The position numbers and the translations under genes were made by a program. The notes below the pieces were generated by a model. The model was given only the letters and a program-made list of their open reading frames with translations, made no database searches and was not told where the DNA came from. From assembly GCA_003176075.1 (NCBI GenBank), contig PSRN01000255.1:1-20619 (forward strand): 20,619 nucleotides of DNA, read 5' to 3'. The DNA comes from Bdellovibrio sp. (lineage in GTDB: Bacteria > Bdellovibrionota > Bdellovibrionia > Bdellovibrionales > Bdellovibrionaceae). Shown here in pieces: positions 13,108 to 20,295 of the stretch (the stretch's first letter is position 1; each line of letters starts with the position of its first letter).

Positions 13108-15780
13108 ATGAAAGCGTCGATCGTACTTTCCCCACAATTTGGACTTTTCATTGAAGGTGAGGAAGTCGACAACCTGGGACCTCTCAAAATGGCGTTCGAC
13201 GATGGTCCCGGCACCGGTCTTCTTTTTCTCGACGTCGCAAGTGATGCGGTCACGGAGGAGCCCGCCTTCGCCTACTGGAAAGACTTCGCCCGACTCTATT
13301 TGTCCCTCTTTGCCGCGACTCCGGAAATTGATGACCGCGATCTTAAGAGTGATCCAGTGAGGATTGCGCTCCACCCCGATGACCTCGACCGGTTTCTCGC
13401 CATGGTACCGCCCATGAAAGGGTCCGAATATGTCAACGAAGAATCGCTCACCGTATTGTGGCGATCCATGGAGACCGCGATCCATCGCGAGATTTTGCGT
13501 TCGGGAAAGAGTGCATCAGAGTATTTCGCGAAGTCGCACAAGTCTTTGAATCTTTTGGGTCGCGTTTGTTTTCACTTGGCCGAGAACAAGAATTCTCCGG
13601 ATGCGCCCTTTGCGTTTCTCGCCACCTATGCCCATCAAGTATCAAAAAAAGGGAAAGCCCAACACCTGCCTTTGAGCCGGGCGCTCGACGAATACGCCGA
13701 GCAAAAAAGCGTCTTGTTGCGGCTGTTGTCCCCCATCCAAAAAGCAGCGAAAGAAAGTTCGTTTTTGCTTCAGTTGGTCCGGGCGGGCGACATCTATGAA
13801 GCCTTGGCGTGGAGCCCCAGGGAGGCTTATCGCTTTCTGAAAGATATTCCTGTCTTTGAGAAGGCCGGGATCGCCGTCCGCGTCCCCAATTGGTGGAACC
13901 CAAAACAACCCCATCGGCCGCAAGTGGCGTTCCGTCTGGGAGAGAAGAAACCCCCGGGTGTGAGCTTCAACGCCTTACTCGATTTCTCGATGTCCGTTGT
14001 CCTTGGCGAGCAAGAATTGAGTCAGAAGGAAATTCAACACCTTCTTGAAGCCAGCGACAATTTGGTTTTCTTTCGCGGGCAATGGGTGGAGGTCGACCGC
14101 GAAAAATTGAACGACATCCTTGGCAAATGGAGGCGCGCCGCGAAGAACCTTGGCGATGGCATCAGTTTCGGTGAGGCGATGCGGCTTCTTTCGGGAGTCG
14201 ACACGCTTGGCGACGAAAAATCGACCGACGAAGAACGGTCGTGGTCCCGGGTCATTTCCGGAAAATGGCTTGCTGAAATGCTGGATCAGATTCGCAGCCC
14301 CGAAATCGATCGTCAGGTTGAAGAAATTCTGAAAACTGAACTTCAAGCGGAATTGCGCCCTTACCAAAAGCAGGGCGTCACCTGGCTTCACCGGCTTTAT
14401 CAACTGCGGTTGGGAGGGATTCTCGCGGACGACATGGGCCTTGGAAAAACGGTCCAAGTCATCGCTTTACTTCTCATCAAGAAACATTTGGCCGGTGACG
14501 GCTTCAATTGTCTGCTGGTCGTGCCGGCGTCATTGATCGGAAATTGGAAAAGCGAACTTACGAAATTTGCTCCCTCGCTCAAGTACTGGATCGCGCATCC
14601 CTCGGGCGACGGCTATTCTCCGGCCGCCACGAACAATTTCGACATCAGCATCACCACGTACGGGTCTCTTGCAAAATTGAAATGGGCGTCGGCGATGGAG
14701 TGGGGCGCGGTGATTGCCGATGAAGCCCAGGCGGTCAAGAATCCCGGCGCCAAACAGACAAAAGCTCTCAAGGCCCTCAATGCCAAGTACCGGCTGGCAC
14801 TGACGGGGACTCCGGTTGAAAACCATCTCTCCGACCTGTGGTCACTGTTTGATTTTGTCTCCCCCGGCCTGCTGGGGTCAGCGAAAGAGTTCGAATCGTT
14901 CGTCAAGAGAAAGACAACCGTGGCGTCTGCGGAGGTGCCCCCCTATGCGGCACTGCGGAGGCTCGTCAAACCTTACATTCTTCGCCGCCTTAAGACTCAC
15001 AAGAACGTGATCCGGGATTTGCCGGAAAAGACCGAGCTGAAATGCTTTTGTCAGCTTTCACAAGGCCAGGCGGCGCTTTATCAAAGGGCCGTGCAGTCCA
15101 TGGCGCAGGAAATCGATCAGACTGAAGGAATTAAACGCCGTGGTGTGATCTTTGCTTACCTGATGCGCTTCAAGCAAATCTGTAATCACCCCTCTCAATT
15201 GGTCAAAGACGGGTTGTTTCGCGAAGCGGACAGTGGAAAATTTCAGCGCCTGAGGGAAATTTGCGAGGTTATCGCTGAAAAGCAGGAAAAGGTTATTATT
15301 TTTTCGCAGTTCAAGGAGATCATTGAACCCCTCAATGCGTTCCTGACTTCCATCTTCGGAAAAGCCGGACTGATCCTTCACGGCGAAACGGCGGTCAAAA
15401 AACGAGCGCAACTGATGGAGGAATTTCAACGTGACGGCGGGCCACCCTACTTCATTTTGTCCCTCAAGGCCGGTGGCACCGGGCTCAATCTGACGGCCGC
15501 GTCGCACGTCATTCACTTTGACCGCTGGTGGAATCCGGCCGTCGAAAACCAGGCTACCGATCGAGCGTTCAGAATTGGACAAAAGAAGAACGTCCTGGTC
15601 CACAAATTCATTTGCCGGGGTACCCTGGAAGAAAAAATCGATGCGCTAATCGAAAGCAAGAATTCCATGTCGAGCGAAATTTTAGAGGAAGATGGCGCGA
15701 CCTTGCTCACTGAAATGAACAACCGCGAATTGCTTAAGATCGTGGAACTTGATATTCATTCGGCCGCCACCGAGAATTGA
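13108..15780 (+). CDS. SNF2-family DNA translocase/helicase
   Basis: This 890-residue superfamily-2 ATPase is expected to move on double-stranded DNA and remodel bound proteins. The N-terminal 400 residues contain the bacterial SNF2-associated region (about 290-345, VVLGEQELSQKEIQHLLEAS then FFRGQWVEVDREKL). The motor shows motif I DDMGLGKT (441-448) and motif II DEAQ (538-541). Motif III follows as LTGTPVENHLSDLW (565-578). IIFSQF is near 732 and motif VI QATDRAFRIGQ is at 815-825. All motor motifs look intact. ATG 13108 has no clear ribosome binding site but begins MKASIVLSPQFGLFIEG, a normal start for this group. A SWIM zinc-finger gene follows 59 nt after the stop, a known pairing in bacteria. 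The physiological role (repair, recombination or transcription recycling) cannot be decided here. Confidence 0.93.
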   Translation: MKASIVLSPQFGLFIEGEEVDNLGPLKMAFDDGPGTGLLFLDVASDAVTEEPAFAYWKDFARLYLSLFAATPEIDDRDLKSDPVRIALHPDDLDRFLAMVPPMKGSEYVNEESLTVLWRSMETAIHREILRSGKSASEYFAKSHKSLNLLGRVCFHLAENKNSPDAPFAFLATYAHQVSKKGKAQHLPLSRALDEYAEQKSVLLRLLSPIQKAAKESSFLLQLVRAGDIYEALAWSPREAYRFLKDIPVFEKAGIAVRVPNWWNPKQPHRPQVAFRLGEKKPPGVSFNALLDFSMSVVLGEQELSQKEIQHLLEASDNLVFFRGQWVEVDREKLNDILGKWRRAAKNLGDGISFGEAMRLLSGVDTLGDEKSTDEERSWSRVISGKWLAEMLDQIRSPEIDRQVEEILKTELQAELRPYQKQGVTWLHRLYQLRLGGILADDMGLGKTVQVIALLLIKKHLAGDGFNCLLVVPASLIGNWKSELTKFAPSLKYWIAHPSGDGYSPAATNNFDISITTYGSLAKLKWASAMEWGAVIADEAQAVKNPGAKQTKALKALNAKYRLALTGTPVENHLSDLWSLFDFVSPGLLGSAKEFESFVKRKTTVASAEVPPYAALRRLVKPYILRRLKTHKNVIRDLPEKTELKCFCQLSQGQAALYQRAVQSMAQEIDQTEGIKRRGVIFAYLMRFKQICNHPSQLVKDGLFREADSGKFQRLREICEVIAEKQEKVIIFSQFKEIIEPLNAFLTSIFGKAGLILHGETAVKKRAQLMEEFQRDGGPPYFILSLKAGGTGLNLTAASHVIHFDRWWNPAVENQATDRAFRIGQKKNVLVHKFICRGTLEEKIDALIESKNSMSSEILEEDGATLLTEMNNRELLKIVELDIHSAATEN

Positions 15781-15820
15781 GACCGAATTGAGCCACCGAA
15801 TTGAGGGACCGAATTGAGCG
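15769..15820 (+). repeat. 13-bp tandem repeat, four units, across the SNF2 stop codon
   Basis: The units are ACCGAGAATTGAG, ACCGAATTGAGCC, ACCGAATTGAGGG and ACCGAATTGAGCG, starting at 15769, 15782, 15795 and 15808. Each contains TGA. Because 13 is not a multiple of 3, the copies place stops in all three plus-strand frames. The array fills most of the gap before the SWIM gene. Confidence 0.85.
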
Positions 15821-15839
15821 GCCAGATGGGAGGATTGGA

Positions 15840-16643
15840 ATGGACAACTGGGATCGTTTTCCCCCTTATGTGCCTGTCGCGGAACGACGGGCGCGGGCCG
15901 ACAAGGCTGTCGCCAAAATGGCGAAACAAGGCAAAAAGATCACTCCGGTTCGCATTGAAGGGCGGGCCATCGCCAAGACCTTCTGGGGAAAAGCCTGGTG
16001 CGATCATCTTGAATCCTTCAGCGATTACGAGAACCGTCTGCCGCGCGGTCGTACATACGTTCGGAATGGTTCCGTTGTTCATCTTGAAATTGACAAGGGA
16101 TCGATTGAAGCACTGGTTCAAGGTTCGTCGCTCTACAAGGTCAAAATCCGCGTCGATTGCGTCGATGCCAGGAAATGGCGAAAAATCACTGAAAGCTGCT
16201 CGGGTGAAATTGATTCGGTGATTGAGCTCCTGCAAGGAAAACTTTCATCGGCTGTGATGAAGTCGATCACCGATCGGCAGGATGGCCTGTTTCCGCTGCC
16301 CCATGAGATTTCTCTGGACTGCTCCTGTCCGGATTGGGCCGAGATGTGCAAGCACGTGGCTGCCGTTCTTTATGGAGTCGGCGCCAAACTTGACGAGCAA
16401 CCCGACCTGCTCTTCAAACTCCGACATGTCGATCACCTGGATCTGATCACCAAAGCGAGTCTCAAGCGACCGAGCCAACGAAGTGACGACGCGAAGGTCA
16501 TCAAAGATCAGGATCTTTCAGGGCTCTTCGGGATAGAAATTGAAGCGGGTAAATCAGTCGCCCCTAAACGTTCGAAGCAGAAGCAGAAGCAGCAGAAGCA
16601 GCAGAAGAAGACAGCGAAAACCAGAAAGGAAAAGTTGCTTTAG
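15840..16643 (+). CDS. SWIM zinc-finger protein
   Basis: This 267-residue protein has a SWIM zinc finger with ligands C161-x-C163, C170-x-H172 (CSCPDWAEMCKH). SWIM fingers bind DNA or proteins and often occur beside SNF2 ATPases. The N-terminal half holds TFWGKAWCDHLESFSDY and the YVRNGSVVHLEI segment, both typical of the bacterial SNF2 partner. The C-terminal 25 residues are almost only Lys, Gln, Arg, Ser and Thr and would bind nucleic acid non-specifically. I chose ATG 15840 (MDNWDRFPPYVPVAERR) because GGGAGG lies 6 nt upstream. An upstream in-frame TTG at 15801 lies in the 13-bp repeats and has no such site. It is probably co-transcribed with SNF2 and may guide it to DNA. Confidence 0.88.
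   Translation: MDNWDRFPPYVPVAERRARADKAVAKMAKQGKKITPVRIEGRAIAKTFWGKAWCDHLESFSDYENRLPRGRTYVRNGSVVHLEIDKGSIEALVQGSSLYKVKIRVDCVDARKWRKITESCSGEIDSVIELLQGKLSSAVMKSITDRQDGLFPLPHEISLDCSCPDWAEMCKHVAAVLYGVGAKLDEQPDLLFKLRHVDHLDLITKASLKRPSQRSDDAKVIKDQDLSGLFGIEIEAGKSVAPKRSKQKQKQQKQQKKTAKTRKEKLL
16574..16612 (+). repeat. AGCAGA-type microsatellite in the SWIM gene tail
   Basis: An imperfect run of GAAGCAGAAGCAGAAGCAGC-like triplets encodes the Lys/Gln-rich tail. All changes by whole triplets keep the frame, so slippage would alter the tail length without destroying the protein. Confidence 0.7.
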
Positions 16644-16652
16644 AGCACGCCG

Positions 16653-16874
16653 CTACGACCTCCAAACTTGGAAATATTTTTCACCCCCCGTGATTTCAAA
16701 ATCGATCGGATTTCCATGCGCATCACAGGCCATATGTATTTTCGTTGTAGGTCCTCCTCGTGACTTTCCGATGGCTCGCACTTCTCCATGCCGAGCTCCA
16801 CTCGCATGCTGGTGAGCGCGGATATAACTTCCGTCGGCGAACACCCATTCCGAATCAATTTCGGCTCGCCTTTC
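16653..16874 (-). pseudogene. IS5-family transposase fragment
   Basis: The minus frame contains a clear internal piece of an IS5-type DDE transposase. EWVFADGSYIRAHQHASGA carries the first catalytic Asp, and IGKSRGGPTTKIHMACDAHG carries the GrSRGGxTTKIH signature and the second Asp. PIDFEITGGE follows. About 65 residues are recognisable (roughly 16680-16874). After GGE the match stops abruptly and the frame closes at 16653-16655. The frame upstream to 16931 does not look like transposase. Both ends, including the catalytic Glu and the terminal inverted repeats, are missing, so this is a dead remnant. It lies just after the SWIM gene and shows that the area has taken insertions. Confidence 0.75.
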
Positions 16875-17115
16875 GAGCGGCAATAGAAATTTATGGGGAG
16901 AAGGCAGCGACCTACCTCGACGCCGGGACAAATGTGATGTTCAGACGAACAACAGATAAGACCGTAGGAGCCGATTTGGAGGAGACCAGCCACCATAACG
17001 AAGCATTGCTTTGGAATATAAGTAGCGAAACATTCCATGGATACATTGACCTGGCCACCCTCGCGGTTCTTCGGAAAAAAAATCCGGAGCTGGCTTCTAA
17101 GGTTATTCAGGCCAG
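16875..17115 (+). pseudogene. Unassigned coding-like fragment
   Basis: The plus frame reads AAIEIYGEKAATYLDAGT, then ALLWNISSETFHGYIDLATL and VLRKKNPELASKVIQARAG. It looks like real protein, with balanced composition and alternating helices. It has no start of its own, because its 5' side is the antisense of the transposase remnant. Its 3' side runs into the antisense of the dienelactone hydrolase fragment. I cannot name a family. It may be an internal piece of a gene trapped between two breakpoints, or a chance open frame. Confidence 0.3.
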
Positions 17116-17337
17116 AGCAGGCGCCGAACGATGGAAAAGTTCAGGCGCGACTCCCACAAAGCCCGCTTCGGCGAGACGCGAGGTCACGTTTCGAATATGC
17201 CGGTTTACGCCGAAGAATTCCTGAAACACAATGATCGTTGGCGCCCCCACTGCGCCAGAGGGGGCGGCAAAAAAAGTACGCATCCGCGTACCATCAGCGA
17301 CAGGAATTTCATGGAAGCAAGTCTGGATCGAAACCAT
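17107..17337 (-). pseudogene. Dienelactone hydrolase, N-terminal fragment
   Basis: The frame starts well: GGAGG, 6 nt, ATG, then MVSIQTCFHEIPVADG and the family segments APTIIVFQEFFGVN, HIRNVTSRLAEAGF and GVAPELFHR. In full-length enzymes of the alpha/beta-hydrolase family this region ends near residue 65-70 of about 230. Here it stops after six more residues at 17107-17109. The nucleophile Cys, Asp and His that follow in intact enzymes are absent, so the product cannot be active. The junction near 17115 is the edge of the decayed zone that also contains the transposase remnant. The gene is on the same strand as, and 28 nt downstream of, the exported protein gene at 17366. Confidence 0.8.
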
Positions 17338-17365
17338 TAAAAACCTCCTGCCGTTGATCTTTCAT

Positions 17366-18241
17366 TCAATCTTGCTGTTGATTAAGCAAGACATGCATTT
17401 GCGTGGCATCGAGGGCCGAGGCGAGAGCCGCTGCTGTTGTTTGGTACTTTTGAATTTGCTTTAAGAGTTGTTGTTGATCCTCGGCTAATTTTTCCGTGCC
17501 GTCGTCGGGAAATGCAGCCAAAGCAATCTCGCTTCCTGCTAACAAGATGATGGACACACCGGTCACACCAACTAAGATCGTCTCAAATGGACTCTTGACA
17601 AACGCTTTCGCCGCATTGGACTTAATGGCGCTGAACAACTTGGCATAGTATCCGACAAAAATCTTATCCGGCTTTTGCGCGACAAAGGCTTCCAGTTCCG
17701 CTCGATCTTCAGCGCTGCCGAAAAGCACTCTAAGAGTGTCAGAAAGAAGGCTAGGTCGTTTTTCATTGATTTCTTTAAGGGCGGCCTTACGCTCGGGGCT
17801 TGGTTCGACCAGAGGAGCTTCGCCTTTCTTCATTTCTTCTAAAGATTCTTTCACAGTAGCTTGTCTCTCCATTGTCATCTTCGTCTCCAAAAGACCCGCA
17901 AAAACCAAAACAAGAGCGGCACCTCCGCCATAGTACGCAGAACTATTTCTGACGACCCTGATGGCTTCTCTGGTGTTGTAATTCCCCGTTTTGACCTTCT
18001 CTGCCAACGAATCAAGTTCAGCTTTTTTGGCTTTCATTACACCACGAATTTCGCCAATAACTTGCAGATGATCGGCTTCTGTCAAGTTGCTCAACACCGA
18101 TTCAAGTTCGCCGGGACTGCCGTGTTGCAGACTTTGAATAATTTTTTGCGCCACGGTTGGCTCTTGCCGCGGCTCCTCTGCATGAGCGGAAAGGCCGAGC
18201 AGGGCGAATGACAACAAGATACTTGCGGTTACACTCTTCAT
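17366..18241 (-). CDS. Exported membrane-associated protein of unknown function
   Basis: This 291-residue protein starts with a clear Sec signal peptide (MKSVTASILLSFALLGLSAHA, cleavage after AHA-E). GGAGG lies 6 nt before ATG 18241. Two hydrophobic segments follow, at about 104-118 (YYGGGAALVLVFAGLLE) and 219-242 (TILVGVTGVSIILLAGSEIALAA). They are separated by a charged helical region rich in Glu and Lys. The C-terminal 45 residues are Gln-rich (AEDQQQLLKQIQKYQTTAAA) and could form a coiled coil. I recognise no domain. Signal peptide, charged helices and two membrane segments suggest a cell-envelope protein with a periplasmic loop. It may once have been in one unit with the dienelactone hydrolase fragment downstream. 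Confidence 0.75.
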   Translation of the reverse strand: MKSVTASILLSFALLGLSAHAEEPRQEPTVAQKIIQSLQHGSPGELESVLSNLTEADHLQVIGEIRGVMKAKKAELDSLAEKVKTGNYNTREAIRVVRNSSAYYGGGAALVLVFAGLLETKMTMERQATVKESLEEMKKGEAPLVEPSPERKAALKEINEKRPSLLSDTLRVLFGSAEDRAELEAFVAQKPDKIFVGYYAKLFSAIKSNAAKAFVKSPFETILVGVTGVSIILLAGSEIALAAFPDDGTEKLAEDQQQLLKQIQKYQTTAAALASALDATQMHVLLNQQQD

Positions 18242-18397
18242 CGATGACCTCCAGAAAATATTCGTCGTTTTACAACAATGGGCTGGTAAACGATTTCAGC
18301 TCGGTCATCCACAAAATTTCACGCATTTGTAGGAATTCCTCAGTCCTCCTGAACACGTCACGTTGACTGGTGACCTGGCTCTTACTCGCGCATCTCC

Positions 18398-19336
18398 TCA
18401 ATTTGACGAGAATTCCGATAAGAGCTGCGCAAAGAAAGGTGAGTTTTTCGCGATCTGCGCGACATAGGGAACGATATCCGCTTTGAGTGCGGGAGGAAAA
18501 TCGTGCAAGCTTTGAACGTGCTCGGTCGGCACATACCGGAGTGTTAAGTTCAATCGCCGAGTATGAAAATCGGGAATCGACGGCAACAATGGGCTTAGCG
18601 TGGGCGGAGACGCCACGGGTATCATTTTCTTTTCGACTCGTTGCACCCGATGAAAAAATTTTTTCTTCCAGGTATCCGAACCAAAAATTTGGACTGCGCT
18701 GTCTTCCAGCCACATTTGACGGACGACGCGGCTGCCCCCCTTTTTCGACCGGCTCGCGACAAACTGAAACAAAGCCCGATCGCCGAATGACAGCGAGGCA
18801 ATGGGGCCAGGCTCATAATCCTTGTGCTCCCCCACTCGAGCTGTATCGATCCACCGATCTCCGACCCGCTTGCAACCGTAGTAATTCATCAGGCAACTGT
18901 TTAAATGCCATCCTTTCGGAATGTCGTGACTTCTGAAAACTTGATGCACAATCGCCTCAATCCGCTCAGCCACTCGCTGCAAAAACGGAGGAAACTCCTC
19001 GGCATCGACACAGCGAAAATCGATCCCTTTCGGCGGCCGGTAATAATTCAAACAAGCAAATTGCCATTGACCCAGCCAATAAACAGGGCGCAACAGGCTT
19101 CGCCGAGTGGGATTTCCAGTTTCAGAAGGTGGTTCTCCCTTCTCGGGAGATCGCTCACCACCACCACCATCACCACCAACGACAACAGCGGATGGATCGC
19201 GATGCCGCCATTCCCAAATGGGTCGAAAGACCCGCAGTTCCTGCAGAAGCTCCTCCCGTTCCGCCGGTCGCAGGAAATTCTTGGCATAGTAAAGGCCGTA
19301 AGGGAGCAGAAGTGATCGGTTCAGGCGAGGGCCCAT
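18398..19336 (-). CDS. AlkB-like 2-oxoglutarate/Fe(II) dioxygenase
   Basis: AlkB-family enzymes oxidatively remove alkyl groups from nucleic acid bases, or modify other targets. The 312-residue protein carries the family elements: NYY (151-153), the iron ligands H171-x-D173 in GEHKDYEPGPIASLSFG and distal His229 in FFHRV. The 2-oxoglutarate-binding arginine region is RRLNLTLRYV (260-269). Residues about 50-80 are an insertion rich in Gly, Pro, Glu and Ser (VVVGGDGGGGERSPEKGEPP), coded by GGT-type triplet repeats and probably disordered. ATG 19336 lies 4 nt after the stop of the ureohydrolase gene, so the two are co-transcribed and probably coupled. The nucleic acid substrate cannot be told from sequence. 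Confidence 0.8.
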   Translation of the reverse strand: MGPRLNRSLLLPYGLYYAKNFLRPAEREELLQELRVFRPIWEWRHRDPSAVVVGGDGGGGERSPEKGEPPSETGNPTRRSLLRPVYWLGQWQFACLNYYRPPKGIDFRCVDAEEFPPFLQRVAERIEAIVHQVFRSHDIPKGWHLNSCLMNYYGCKRVGDRWIDTARVGEHKDYEPGPIASLSFGDRALFQFVASRSKKGGSRVVRQMWLEDSAVQIFGSDTWKKKFFHRVQRVEKKMIPVASPPTLSPLLPSIPDFHTRRLNLTLRYVPTEHVQSLHDFPPALKADIVPYVAQIAKNSPFFAQLLSEFSSN

Positions 19337-19340
19337 TCTC

Positions 19341-20267
19341 TCATCCCGCGCTCATCAAGCACAGCATTTCAAACAACACATCGACCGCCAGCAGGCTGGT
19401 GATCTCCGAAGTGTCGTAGGGGGGTGACACTTCGACCACATCACCGGCCACCAACTTTCGCACGCGGAGGGCGCGCAAGATCCGCTGAACCTCATAGCTC
19501 GTGAGACCCCCGGGGACGGGCGTGCCCGTCCCTGGCGCGTAGGCGGGATCCAGGCAATCCACATCGAATGAAAGATAGGTGGGACCGGTGAACTCCGGCA
19601 GCCCGTTTAAAAAATCGGCCAAGGAGCCGTTGCGAATATGATCGATCGTGAAGACTCGAATTCCTTTCTGTCGGGCGAAATCCAAGTCGTCCTTGCCGAC
19701 GAAAGGTCCACGAATGCCAATTTGAATCATCTGATGAGGATCCACCAGACCCTCTTCGACCGCGTGACGGGCAAAGGACCCATGGTGGTACTCACAACCC
19801 CATGCTGTCGGATAGGTGTCCAGATGGGCGTCAAAATGAATGAAATTGACCCGACCGTGCTTGCGATGGACCGACCGCAAAAGCGGCAATGTGATCGAGT
19901 GGTCGCCACCCACCGCGAGAAAGCGTTTATTGGCTAGTAAGAGCCGGTCCGTGAAGTCTTCAATGCGCTGAGAAGTTTGGGATTGATCAATGGGGACGGT
20001 GGGACAATCGCCCAAGTCTGCAACTTTCAATCGGTCAAAGACTTGCAAACCGCGGCTGGCATGAAACCCCCTCCCCAAGCTGGAGGTCTCACGAACCTGC
20101 GACGGCGCAAAGCGTGCGCCGGGTCGATATGAAACAGCGCCGTCGAAGGGAACGCCAAAGATGCCCACGTCAAAGGCTTGCGTGACCTCGGCCACCGGAA
20201 GCCGAAAGAAAGTCTTGATCGCCGAAAAGCGGGGAAATTCTCTTCCACTGAGGGGCTTGAAATCCAT
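19341..20267 (-). CDS. speB: Agmatinase/arginase-family ureohydrolase
   Basis: This 308-residue enzyme of the arginase fold hydrolyses a guanidino compound to urea, agmatine being the most likely substrate. All binuclear Mn ligands are present: H123 (GGDHS), D146-x-H148-x-D150 (FDAHLDT), D235-x-D237 (SFDVDCLDP). Further family motifs are PFDGAVSYRPGARFAP near the start and DVVEVSPPYD near the end. I chose ATG 20267 because AGGAGG lies 7 nt upstream; the frame runs on to 20345 but overlaps mutY. Close relatives hydrolyse guanidinobutyrate, formimidoylglutamate or arginine, so the symbol is a best guess. It is first in a unit with the AlkB-like gene. The divergent mutY start is only 28 nt away. 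Confidence 0.85.
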   Translation of the reverse strand: MDFKPLSGREFPRFSAIKTFFRLPVAEVTQAFDVGIFGVPFDGAVSYRPGARFAPSQVRETSSLGRGFHASRGLQVFDRLKVADLGDCPTVPIDQSQTSQRIEDFTDRLLLANKRFLAVGGDHSITLPLLRSVHRKHGRVNFIHFDAHLDTYPTAWGCEYHHGSFARHAVEEGLVDPHQMIQIGIRGPFVGKDDLDFARQKGIRVFTIDHIRNGSLADFLNGLPEFTGPTYLSFDVDCLDPAYAPGTGTPVPGGLTSYEVQRILRALRVRKLVAGDVVEVSPPYDTSEITSLLAVDVLFEMLCLMSAG

Positions 20268-20295
20268 GACGGGTCCTCCTAAAATCCACCATGAC

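Noticed and set aside
16640..17038. Minus-strand frame of 132 codons over the transposase remnant
   Set aside because: It is in a different frame from the recognisable IS5 residues and its product is Cys- and Ser-rich noise.
18270..18713. Minus-strand frame of 147 codons near the AlkB-like 3' end
   Set aside because: Most of it is an alternative frame of the AlkB-like gene. The last 40 residues look somewhat protein-like (RRTEEFLQMREILWMTELKS) but have no start of their own, so I do not call a gene.
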